From Nemertoderma westbladi (lineage: Eukaryota; Xenacoelomorpha; Nemertodermatida; Nemertodermatidae): DNA of 35,335 bases. A model generated the notes under the pieces. It was not told the DNA's origin, made no database searches, and worked only from the letters and a program-made list of their open reading frames with translations. The position numbers and the translations under genes were made by a program. The stretch is taken from contig JAUCBJ010007188.1 in the NCBI GenBank assembly GCA_032718475.1, positions 1-35,335 on the forward strand, read 5' to 3'. Each line of letters begins with the position of its first letter. Within the stretch, counting starts at the first letter, position 1. This document shows positions 19,236-29,028 of the stretch, in pieces.

Positions 19236-20162
19236 GATTATTCGCAACATTCATGTCCCCAAGTTTATTCCTACAGTAATTGTGTTTGTTACACATACCG
19301 TTATAGTTAAATTAACCCCGGTACTACACGGGCTGCTTGGCGTAGGTAAAGACTGGTGACTTTGTGCTTCGGTCACTCCAGCAGATGCCGTGGTTCTTTT
19401 AACTGTTCAAGTATATTTAACTGCTGATTATTTGTTATACCAGTACTTGTACCTAATTTAGGGTTTAGTGTACAGTGCTTTCCGAAGTAATTAGTGTGTA
19501 GGCAGTATATTTGTGTTGTAAAGTGGTTAATAGGCACGCTGGATCTGGTAGTCCGCGGTAATTAACTTCTAGGTAGGAACAATCCGTGATACATAACGTA
19601 GTACCTATAGCGATACGGTTATAGGTCGTCAGGCGGTGGTATTTTCCTATCTGGACAATGCAGTGTATTTACTACTACTTATTATTTTCAAATACCGTAG
19701 TACCCTGTCCGTTGTAATAACCAGAAATTCTAACCCTTTGTTAGGCTGGTTTGTAGACTTCCTGTAAAATTACCCTAAATATTCGTACGTAATATTTTGT
19801 TGTGTTTAATTAGAGATTTAATCTCACCCGTATCGTAAGTAATTTGTAGTATTAAGTAACTTAGGTAAATTAGAATTATCAGTTTTAGTGTCAAATAAAT
19901 AGCACTTCACTGAGAGCGCACAGCTTCTGTGTAGTGACCTCCCAGAAATAATAACATTTAATTCAAATATTGACAAAACCCTTTTAAACGGGTATATAAA
20001 TATTATAAATCAACTCAAACGATTTATAAATAGTAGGCCTGCCATACAACAACTAGGTCTCAATATCAGTTGGACTACTGCTTAAATAACGGTAATAAAG
20101 TAAGTTAAAGTAACCAAGTAACCCTAAAATATTCAGAAATTCAATTATTCTAAAAATAATTG

Positions 20163-20420
20163 ACATACCGGTACTTACCATAGGCTTATTATATTTATTT
20201 CTATAAATTGGAGCTGAAATCATACCGGTATTCTGTAATTAATTCTAGTTCATAATTATACTTATATATACTATAAGTGTAAGCTGTATACCGGTATTCA
20301 CGATAGGCCTATTATATATTTATATATATTTGTGCTAAAATTATATACCGGTACTCTGTGACAAATCTAGTCTGTAATAATACTTATATATATATTATAA
20401 GCATACCGGTATTCTAATAT
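20163..20420 (+). repeat. ATACCGGTA-containing tandem repeat, about 120 bp, 2+ units
   Basis: ATACCGG recurs at 20165, 20288 and 20403, and again in the middle of each unit. The shared context is ATAGGC(T/C)TATTATAT and TACTTATATATA. The repeat is AT-rich and lies just upstream of the gag start. Confidence 0.75.
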
Positions 20421-20548
20421 ATTATATATATATCACGCTACACTGAGTAGCAGTATCGGTAATTAATTATTAGGCTAACAGTGATACTGAATTACTAGAC
20501 TTGCTTTAACTGTAATATAGCAGTAGGCATTCGACTGTACAATCAAAC

Positions 20549-23500
20549 ATGGCTGACACAAGGCAAACTCTGTCAGATAGTCTCCTAGAAACAACAGCCT
20601 GTTTCTCAGATCAAAGTGTAGAGAATCCCAGACCGAGGTCTGAAACCCCTCATACTGTAAGAAGGGCAACCCCTGCAGTGGTTGTGTCAGAACCTAGGTT
20701 GGTAGAAAAGATTTCGCAATTTGCGAAGTTAGTGAAGCGCCGTTGGTCTGCCATAGGCACTCGGGCCCAAGTCAAGCGGGATCAAGAAGAAGCTATAAAA
20801 CAGCAGCAACCTCCAAGCCAAGAACCTAGTCCTCAGCGGCCCGATAGCTCCAGTAGTTCGGATACTGTTGAGCGGACGCCCGAACGCGGAGCGAAGATGG
20901 CGGATACGGTTTATGATGAGCGGCCAACCTATGAAGAATCAACCGACGCCACTTCTTCTCAAGTGGAAAGTGAGGTGGAAAGCGAAGTGGAAAGTGAGGT
21001 GGAAAGCGAGGTGGAAAGCGAATTAACATCAGCAGAGAAGCCGCGAACTAGAGACGCTATCGACATTTATTTGTCCGACTATCAGCGATTCCTAGGAGAC
21101 GAAGAGTTGAGGAGACGGCTGTCTGGACTTTCCCCTAATAGTGAAGGAACCAAGCTTGTGTTGGACGCAATCGATGCCGAAATGTTAGCTGCAAACCAAG
21201 CTGAATGTGATGAAAAACTCCGCCTCATTAGAGTCCGAGAAGAACAAGTAAAGAAAAGAAGGATAGAGGAACAAAAGGCGGCGGCTATGGCAGAAGCAGA
21301 AGTAGAAAGAAAGGCAGCGGCGGCAGATGCAAAAGCAGCAAAGGCAGTGGCAGAAGCAGAACGGAGAGCCTCTGAGCAGACTACCCAACTGGAGTTGGAA
21401 AATCTGCAAGAGACACAAGACAGTATAAATAAACAGTTTACTGCTAATCAAATGCAGATGATGAGAAAATCTACTCCCAAGCGCCAGGGATACACATCCT
21501 CGGAGGAAGGCGAGACCACCGATCCTGAAGGCGGAGGAAATAGATCTCATCTAAGTAGGCGTAGAAAAACATCTTACCGTCGCAAATTGCCTGATTTGCC
21601 CCCAGCTGTTAAAAGACAGCTAACTAGCACAGACTTAGGTAGTGCAGAACCCATAGAACAATTTATCCAGGTCAAAAGACTCCCTACTATAGTCGATGAA
21701 CCTGAAATAATTAGGCCTGTTGTTCCCAAAGTCACTTCTGTGCTAGAGACCCCTGCACTTCCAGAGCTTAACTCTAAATTCCCTTTACATAGTACTACAC
21801 TGCCTGTACCCGGTGGAACAGTCCAAGAGAATATCCCTGTCCAGATAGCAGAGAGAGAAATCAAAAATTTGTCTCCCGTCGTCCCGCGTCAGCCCGCTAC
21901 TATGTTGGCGACTCCCGCTTCGGCGGTTGAGTGGGTGGAAGAGGGACGGCGGGGGATGAATCTCCTGCTAGGACAGATGCAGGAGACTGTCCACCAACTT
22001 AAGGGAACAGTGAGGGAAGGTAGAGCAGAGTTGCAAGAAGTGCAGCAAAGTATCGCGCTAGAACGCGACAAATTAGTCAATATACAAAAGGGCATACCAA
22101 TACCCCCTGTAACATTGTGTCAACCTGTTAGGTCTGAAGTATTACATGCGCAAGGTGTGGAGCCTACACGCATCTATACTGCTAGTGAAGTTGAAACTCC
22201 TATAGCAAACCCTATTAAGGGTGATTATAGACCTGTTATTAATGATATTCCCTATAGACCTGATAATGATCCGATAAATTTATATACCGATAATTCGATA
22301 TTAAATAACACGATGGCCCAAGAAAGCTTTACGCGTCAGATGGCTAGAACAGAAGCCCGCCAAGCGGTCAAAGTGGGAGAGATCGTCAAATTCAATGGAG
22401 ATGAGATGAAATGGTTACCTTTCAACGAATATTACAAAGATAGCATACAGAACTCTGTACTATCTAACGGAGAGAAACTTAGATTCCTCATCAAGTGCTT
22501 GGAAGGACCTCCCAAGTTAATGGCGTTAAAGTTTATTGGACATCCAGATGGATTAAGACAAGTTTGGGATACGTTAAACATCAGGTATGGTAACAAGGAT
22601 AACATAGCTAAGTATTTGTATGCAAAATTAGTAGCCCCCCGACACTTTCTTAGTAGCGGGATTATAGAGTTTTCCGATGAAATTCAAGAGATCTGTAGAC
22701 AACTGGACTGGTTAGGTAAGTCGCATGAATATCAGAGTTCCATGGTTATTGGAGCCGTAGTCTCTACTTTACCAAAGGGTGGAGTATGTACACGCTGGGA
22801 CAAGAAAGTGTTGTACATGAATGAACAACAACGACGAAGTCCTACCATGGCTGATCTCATGTCTTTCTTAGATAGTGAAGTAAAATTACAACTCATAAGG
22901 CAGTCCAGAGAGAAAACATCGGAAAATAAGGTAAGTGAGAAACCCGTTTCTAGGAGAAGGATAATACCAGTGTGTTATACTGACGACGGCGAAAGCCAAG
23001 CTTCTCAAGAAGAGGACAGCGGGAAAGACACAGCAAAATCTTACTATGACAACAAGAACTATAAAGACGTAAGTAAATACAAGTCTCGAACCAGTGACAG
23101 GAGAGAACAGGTAACAACAACGCCTCCTACGTCTCCTAAGAGAATTCACGGAAGAAAGCCCGAAGAAAGAACGAGAGTGCAGAACGTTAACCAAGTTAAG
23201 GTGAGTAACATCAAACCAAAATGTGCGCTGTGCGACGGGCCCCACCGTTTGAGTGCGTGTGCAGAATTCCTAAAGAAATCCATGGCAGATAGACGTGGAG
23301 TCCTGTGGGATAAGCGGTTATGTTATAACTGTCTCAGACGCGGACACCAGCGGCGAACCTGTTACTCTGACGCAAGGTGTGCTAAGTGCGGCGCGAAACA
23401 TCATAGCTTGTTGCACACGGAATTCGAACGAAACAGCCCGAGTCAGGTAAGTGAGCCCAAATCACATGTCCAATTCAGTGATGTGAACGACACTGACCAA

Positions 23501-24655
23501 AGTTCTGAGTGGGAAGGATTCTATACGGACGAATTCTCCGATGCCAACGAATCCTGTTATCTAATAAATACCGCAGTGTATCGAGCACTTACTTACGAAA
23601 AGGACATCAACGATGAGTTTCCCCCAACTACTTTCGCCAAACAACCATCTTGGAAAGCTCCAGCTTCCAACGTAGGAATCAGAGAATTTCCTGTAGTTCA
23701 AGTAAGAGTTCACGGTCTTAACAAAAGCTACATAGTGAACGCCCTCCTTGACTCCGGCAGCACAGGAACATTCATCGATCAAGAACTAGCCGAAGATATC
23801 TTTGCTGGACAACCCAAATTCCAAACTAAGTTGAATATGTCCGGAATTATGCAGGTTTGGAAATCTACCATAACGGCAGATTACTATGTAGGTGCGTTGT
23901 CCACCCCCCAGGATAAATTAGGAGCACAAAGTATAAGGTCAGTAAAAATGGTGGCTATAAAGAACTTCGCTACTACCCAAGCAGAACTTTATAATTGGGA
24001 CGAGGATGAGAGCATCCAACATCTTAAGATACCTCGATTCCAGACAGATTATCCTGGAGTGCAAATACTCATCGGCCAAAACGCGCATGAGGCGCTCGAG
24101 ACATTGGAGAAACGGCCTACTCAACCGCAGCCACTACAAACCTATGCGGTAAGAACTAGAGTAGGTTGGTACTTCACTGGCCCTTCCCGTAGAACTCTCA
24201 AAGAGAGATTACCTCAACAACAGGTATACAAAGTAAAGGAATGGGAAGTGGAGAGCAGTGATGTGGACGATCCAACTGAGGGAACACCATACTCCTCAGA
24301 TAATGACGATATTAACTCCAATGTAGATCTATGGAGACATTGCCTTGGGACGATTAATCCAGCCGACATTGCTTCCAGAGGAGCAACTCCTCAAGAAATG
24401 ATAGATACTCCAGGCTGGTTAGGTGGATCCGACTTCTTAAGTAAAGAAGAAGAAGAATGGCCTCCTCATCTTACCCCGGCGGAGATTAGACAGGCCAAGG
24501 GAGCGGAGAAAGTAACACAACAACTCAATCGCCCAGCTGGTCGTTTATGTTTACTGGAAAGAGACCGAAAACTGTCCGGAAACTATGGAAGGCAAGATAC
24601 TCTTCCTACGACCACTTCCCTAATCCGACAAATATCTAGGGACTCTATAACGTAA
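20549..24655 (+). CDS. BEL/Pao Gag-protease polyprotein with a deleted pol remnant
   Basis: 1368 residues from ATG 20549 (A at -3, G at +4, a good start context). From the N-terminus: a charged region; a (VESE)n repeat at about 137-158; an Ala/Glu/Arg-rich coiled coil at about 215-300; a DUF1759-like Gag block at about 612-700 (KFNGDEMKWLPFNEYYKDSI); Cys-rich nucleocapsid at about 890-955 including CYNCLRRGHQRRTC (CX2CX4HX4C); a DUF1758-type aspartic protease at about 1040-1205 with catalytic ALLDSGSTGTF and ILIG. After RVGWYFTGPSRR the frame passes within about 55 residues to WRHCLGTINPADIASRG, which in BEL pol lies beyond the reverse transcriptase. That core, the RNase H catalytic region and the integrase are missing, yet the frame is still open. 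It should make Gag and protease only. Confidence 0.9.
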   Translation: MADTRQTLSDSLLETTACFSDQSVENPRPRSETPHTVRRATPAVVVSEPRLVEKISQFAKLVKRRWSAIGTRAQVKRDQEEAIKQQQPPSQEPSPQRPDSSSSSDTVERTPERGAKMADTVYDERPTYEESTDATSSQVESEVESEVESEVESEVESELTSAEKPRTRDAIDIYLSDYQRFLGDEELRRRLSGLSPNSEGTKLVLDAIDAEMLAANQAECDEKLRLIRVREEQVKKRRIEEQKAAAMAEAEVERKAAAADAKAAKAVAEAERRASEQTTQLELENLQETQDSINKQFTANQMQMMRKSTPKRQGYTSSEEGETTDPEGGGNRSHLSRRRKTSYRRKLPDLPPAVKRQLTSTDLGSAEPIEQFIQVKRLPTIVDEPEIIRPVVPKVTSVLETPALPELNSKFPLHSTTLPVPGGTVQENIPVQIAEREIKNLSPVVPRQPATMLATPASAVEWVEEGRRGMNLLLGQMQETVHQLKGTVREGRAELQEVQQSIALERDKLVNIQKGIPIPPVTLCQPVRSEVLHAQGVEPTRIYTASEVETPIANPIKGDYRPVINDIPYRPDNDPINLYTDNSILNNTMAQESFTRQMARTEARQAVKVGEIVKFNGDEMKWLPFNEYYKDSIQNSVLSNGEKLRFLIKCLEGPPKLMALKFIGHPDGLRQVWDTLNIRYGNKDNIAKYLYAKLVAPRHFLSSGIIEFSDEIQEICRQLDWLGKSHEYQSSMVIGAVVSTLPKGGVCTRWDKKVLYMNEQQRRSPTMADLMSFLDSEVKLQLIRQSREKTSENKVSEKPVSRRRIIPVCYTDDGESQASQEEDSGKDTAKSYYDNKNYKDVSKYKSRTSDRREQVTTTPPTSPKRIHGRKPEERTRVQNVNQVKVSNIKPKCALCDGPHRLSACAEFLKKSMADRRGVLWDKRLCYNCLRRGHQRRTCYSDARCAKCGAKHHSLLHTEFERNSPSQVSEPKSHVQFSDVNDTDQSSEWEGFYTDEFSDANESCYLINTAVYRALTYEKDINDEFPPTTFAKQPSWKAPASNVGIREFPVVQVRVHGLNKSYIVNALLDSGSTGTFIDQELAEDIFAGQPKFQTKLNMSGIMQVWKSTITADYYVGALSTPQDKLGAQSIRSVKMVAIKNFATTQAELYNWDEDESIQHLKIPRFQTDYPGVQILIGQNAHEALETLEKRPTQPQPLQTYAVRTRVGWYFTGPSRRTLKERLPQQQVYKVKEWEVESSDVDDPTEGTPYSSDNDDINSNVDLWRHCLGTINPADIASRGATPQEMIDTPGWLGGSDFLSKEEEEWPPHLTPAEIRQAKGAEKVTQQLNRPAGRLCLLERDRKLSGNYGRQDTLPTTTSLIRQISRDSIT

Positions 24656-26282
24656 TAACATATGGAGTGGGCGTGTGACTATATCATTTTATATTTGTTT
24701 TTATTTTATATTTATGTATGTATTATTATGTAATTTTATTATAATCGTTTTCTTTAATTTTATTTAGTAGAATGTTATTTTAGTGATTATTTAGTAGATT
24801 AGTGCAATATATTAGTGTTTATTACGTATGTAATTACTTATAATATATATTTAGTGCGACGGCGAGAAATAATTATTTTTCTCTTTCCTTACTGTCCGTA
24901 TCATATTATAAATACGTAACTACAGTAAGATGAAATGTCCGTACTTATTAAAGTACAATAAAGCTCCTACTATATTCAAGTATTATTGGTAGGCAGAGTA
25001 TTAGGAATGCAAAGTTCAGATCCTCGTGTCTCGGCTAAACCAAGCTCTGGGTAGACCTTGGAAACGACTTGCCTCTTCACACTGACATTGCTTCGTGCGA
25101 TATTGCTCTTCTACCTTATATTAAATAATACATATAGTAGCGTGATGTCCATATAACAGTAGCGTAAAACGCAAATAAATCTGTTAAACTTTTGACCATC
25201 TGTAATTCTAGTCGATTAAGATATCGCGGCACCCACCGATATACTTGAAAGACAAATTCTAGAATCAGTGGTTAACGTCCCCAGACAAGTTCTGGAATAA
25301 ATCGGTGCCCATCTTAAATATTAATTTAATATTTATTAAAATCTGTAAAATTCAGATCCGTTAACAATTCTAGTCGATTAAGATATCGTAGTACTTACCG
25401 ATACTCTTAAAAGACAAATTTCATAGAATTAAGGATCCTATGTCCCCAGACCTGCTCTGGAATCAAATTGTGTCAATTTTAACATCAAATAATAAAATTC
25501 ACAGGAATAAATTTAAATTCATATTTTAAATGAATTTCATAAATTGTCATTTTGTACAATTTATAATATTCCCAAAATTCCATTAATTAATAGATCATGG
25601 GAGCGGAGATTCATCCTATTGAGTGTATTAGAGTGCGAGAATCTCCAACATATAGTCAATAGCCGATAAAATTAATAAAATCATGCATAAAGAGGATATT
25701 GACAATTAAAGAATTATTATTAAATAGCATCCCAGATCTGTATGCATGAGAATTACCCTAATTCTACCGCTAGCATTCCATAATGTCACCATAGCAACAC
25801 CCACGCTAGAATTAGAAGCAAGTTAAAAGAACAATAGAAAGCTTGTCCCATTGCATAGCATAGAGAATATAGCACACTGTTAGTATCCAAGGATACACAG
25901 TAATAACGTGACATTCTGGAAGGCACTGACTAACGGACAAATGGCCTGTATGTGTACAATTGGTGACAGTTGTGTGGAATTTGTGCGTTTGTAGGTGAAT
26001 GTTACTGCTAAGGTGTGTTTACAGTAGCTAGTCGCAATTGTGAAAGTAACCCAACTCTCCTATAGAAAGAACCTAAAGTGGATTCAAGCCTTTGGGACGG
26101 ACAGTGGAGTGACTTGTGCCGGTTATCGTTGTCGTACTGTTGCTACATGTTGGCGTAAACACCGCGACAACGGTACATCGGCGCTGAGGATCCCACTGTC
26201 CGGGGGCAAAGAGAGGTAGGCAGCGACGTCCGCTCGCCTAAACATAAACTCATTTCGATATTAACAAACTCAGATAGCAGAT
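24656..26282 (+). other. Long AT-rich stretch between gag-pro and accessory gene, with a 162-bp repeat
   Basis: No gene seen where integrase (and env, where present) would lie. AATTCTAGTCGATTAAGATATCG occurs at 25204 and, with a changed end, at 25366. Each copy is followed by CCGATA, AAGACAAAT and GTCCCCAGAC...TCTGGAAT. This makes a diverged tandem repeat of about 162 bp covering 25204-25520. The rest is plain AT-rich sequence. Confidence 0.6.
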
Positions 26283-27272
26283 ATGACGGAGTTGATAGAA
26301 GATGATCTTGGTATCAGGGAGCGATCTACTCTACCTTTACAAGCATTTGTGGATAGCTTGATACGCGGTGAAGCCGATCCAACCATTACGGAGGACGATG
26401 GTCGTTATATCGAACCGCCGACGTCCCAAGAGCAACTTACGCGTGAATTGGACTATCGAAAATTCACCGCTCACTATACGCATCGTAATAATATGTATAT
26501 GGACCTCCTAACTACCGGCCATCCTATCGATTTACATGATACGGACGATGTAGACACCGAAAGGGAAATGGTTCTATTTAAATATCATACCCAGCGGAGT
26601 CGGAACGATAAACCGAGAATAGATCACGAAAATTCTATTCGTAACAGACTGGGAAGACGAACCAATATGCCTAGAATCTGAGGAGATTCAGCCTATCGCG
26701 CCCGGAACAGCGACAACGATTACATCCTAGAATGGTATCAAGGTCCACAGTGTCTCACTGCGTACGATTATCGACATGCCAACTATGTTTCTAGGCAACG
26801 TTGTCGGTTATGCGCATCGAGAGACCACGATACGCCCATGGACACCAACGTCCGCTGTTCCTATTTCAAAGAACAACCGACTATGGAAATTTATTGCGCG
26901 TATTGCAGATTTAATAATTTGCATATTTTTGCGGTTTGCCCTCAATTTATGACTCAATGTCACCATTGTCAACTAAAGGGACACGCCAGTTTCGATTGCC
27001 CTTTTAATCGCGATTTGGAAAGCGTAGATGAAATGATCACACTACGTTACATTAGAGCTTGGGAAGCGAAGGCTGGTTTACATCGTGATTCGCGCCATCG
27101 CTATTATCCTGGACGCGCTTACGAAGGAATTTATGCGTTCCATCCTTATCTATTCGCTTCTGTCGAACAGAAATCACGCATATCGAGTTACAGGAAGTAT
27201 ATCGACGGCCTTACGAATACCGAGCCCGTGAACGCGAGTTGGAAAGGACCATTAAACCCCGGAGGTTTCTAG
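26283..27272 (+). pseudogene. Accessory Cys-rich / zinc-knuckle protein, one in-frame TGA
   Basis: One reading frame runs from ATG 26283 to TAG 27272 (329 codons before the stop), interrupted only by TGA at 26679-26681. Before the stop are 132 acidic, helix-prone residues. After it come three Cys-rich motifs: CRLCASRDHD (about 26802), CAYCRFNNLHIFAVC (CX2CX5HX4C, about 26895) and CHHCQLKGHASFDC (CX2CX4HX4C, about 26959), the last a canonical zinc knuckle. A second start, ATG 26838, would give a 144-residue protein with the last two motifs. There is no signal peptide or membrane segment, so it is not an Env. Nucleic-acid binding is inferred from the knuckles. I do not recognise the family. The TGA is either a nonsense mutation or read through. 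Confidence 0.6.
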
Positions 27273-27580
27273 CTGCCTGTAGTCCACCCACGGCCCTCGT
27301 TCAGACCACTCGTAAAGGACCCGTAAGAGCGGCTGTCTTAAAATGCGCTCTCAAAGCCGTTAGACCCCTCTCCCCCGACGTTGATGTCAATCAACCCGGC
27401 ACTTCGACTGGCGGATACACCGACCATAATTCTACACCCTCTGATGCAATCATATTGCACCCTTCACCCAGGAGTTATAGCCCTCCTTGTAAAGTGGCTC
27501 GCCCCAAAGAGAAAAGGACTCTGGCTAGCTTTAAAAAAAAAAAAAAACTGCGTAAACGCCGTCCGCGCAAGAAAGACTAA
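27239..27580 (+). CDS. Overlapping frame: basic C-terminal region of the accessory protein
   Basis: This frame is open over 27239-27580 in the -1 phase relative to the zinc-knuckle frame and overlaps its last 34 bases. It encodes Pro/Ser/Thr-rich sequence ending in a strongly basic tail, KKKKKLRKRRPRKKD, typical of nuclear-localisation or nucleic-acid-binding tails. In the overlap, AAACCCC (27254-27260) sits in the X XXY YYZ register of -1 slippery sites, though Y=C is a weak choice. The alternatives are an old 1-bp indel that split one gene, or independent translation from a non-ATG codon. The run of 14 A at 27532-27545 is a likely indel or sequencing trouble spot. Confidence 0.5.
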   Translation: MERTIKPRRFLAACSPPTALVQTTRKGPVRAAVLKCALKAVRPLSPDVDVNQPGTSTGGYTDHNSTPSDAIILHPSPRSYSPPCKVARPKEKRTLASFKKKKKLRKRRPRKKD

Positions 27581-27658
27581 CTGTTTAGAGTATTTACGTA
27601 TATTAGAAACTGTGATTTTGTATATTTCATAGACTCAAATCCCATTTTCTGGGAGCGG
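27581..27658 (+). promoter_or_regulatory. 3' end of internal region; GGGAGCGG polypurine stretch
   Basis: GGGAGCGG (27651-27658) directly precedes the 3' LTR, the place of the polypurine tract that primes plus-strand DNA. It is short and has one C. Confidence 0.5.
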
Positions 27659-28928
27659 TGTAAAAGCTTCTGTGGGATATAACTGGCCCCTTTGCTTCGC
27701 AATCCAGTTTCCCCCCAGGCGCTGGAATACTCTAAAAAAGGTTCTCTAACTGTATATATATTCCCCTCGCCCGCAAGGTACCGTTACAGGTGTTTTAACG
27801 GACATAAAAGTCATTCTGCTATATACGTGTTTTAGCGGACATGGTAAGGCAAAAAACCCGCAATACGGCAAATACTTTTACACAGCTTAGCCGTGATGAT
27901 TCAGATTACGACATCCAGCAGCTGGTTGCTTAAATGGAAACAGCCATTGGACGCATGGTTCTTTGTTTGGCTTCAGCCAATCAGAGCGATTCTCTCTGTC
28001 AATGTGGAGCTTTGAGCCGATCATACTGGGATTGTTCAGTCTTACAGTTTTTTACTGATACTTTGTTGTTATTGCTGTCTAAGCCAGAAACAACGGCTCT
28101 AGAAAGAAACATTAGTAGGCTTAAGATTATAGAGCGTATGACTGTTATCAATTCACATATCAATTCACGGTTCATCACAACTCACATATCGGTCCATATC
28201 AGTGCATATCATATCTTAACCTACCGTCTTAATGTTTTACTGTTGTCATATCTTATATCAGTGGATTGAATATTATTTGGAGAACATTTATAAAGAACCC
28301 AAATTTCCCAATTTTCTTGATACACTACAGGTTAGAGAGGCGGGTTATATATATAGCGATTGCGACTTATATTATTGTGGTGTGTATTGAATTTAATGCT
28401 ATTTGATAAGCCCTACATGAGTCCGTTGCTATTCTCTTTATATATGATAAAATTCATTGACGGTCAGCAAATTAGTGAGCAGTATTGTGCGTTACCGGTA
28501 GTGTGCATGATTGTGGCTGATAACTAAGCATTTCCTAAAGAATGCGCCTCATACGTGAATCATAAGCCTTACCGACTTACCGTTGTGATTAGTATAAGTC
28601 ATATCTCTGTTTACTTAGATAGAGCGCCACGTCCTAAAAGGAACTGTTAATATTTCCCGAAAGTGAATAATATTAGTCAGAAATTAATTATTAACGATCA
28701 ATCGAATAATACAATACCGTAAGCTTCACTGCAATAATAATCTAAGCCGACAGAATCCAGCCTCCCGGGATTATCCAGCGGGTGAATGGACGCGCACTAG
28801 GCTGGCTTCTGCTAATGTTGTGTTTATTGGTATTAAATATTTGTCATCTTCTAAAGTATATTGATAAACCAAAAGACATATAAATTTTGGCAGGTTAAAC
28901 TGCTAAAGGTCTTCCAAAAGCGCGTACA
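27659..28928 (+). repeat. 3' LTR (1270 bp)
   Basis: Identical to the 5' LTR in length and sequence except for A instead of G near 28001, 28467 and 28660. It ends in GTACA and is followed by the target duplication. Confidence 0.95.
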
Positions 28929-28933
28929 ATTGT
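28929..28933. repeat. Target site duplication ATTGT (right)
   Basis: Matches 17048-17052. Confidence 0.93.
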
Positions 28934-29028
28934 CAAAGATATTTTTCTACTGCCCGTACTGAAATTGGTATATTAACAATAAATAGTATTATATAATAAC
29001 ATGAGTTATGCCAAAAATAATCCAATTA

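Larger units (their letters stand above)
17053..28928 (+). mobile_element. BEL/Pao-type LTR retrotransposon, complete ends, pol-deleted (non-autonomous)
   Basis: An 11.9 kb element with identical-length 1270-bp LTRs that start TGTAAAAG and end GTACA, flanked by a 5-bp target duplication. The order is 5' LTR, 2.2 kb leader, gag-protease gene with a pol remnant, 1.6 kb AT-rich noncoding, accessory zinc-knuckle gene(s), purine-rich stretch, 3' LTR. BEL/Pao assignment rests on the Gag pattern, zinc knuckles, retropepsin type and the NPADIASRG remnant. No reverse transcriptase YxDD box or integrase zinc/DDE region is seen. Its presence with intact ends implies mobilisation by a partner's enzymes. 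The near-identical LTRs show recent insertion. Confidence 0.93.

Noticed and set aside
21185-21550. Minus-strand frames opposite the gag coiled coil (also 34565-34930)
   Set aside because: Antisense shadow of Ala/Glu/Arg-rich coding sequence, with no motif of its own.
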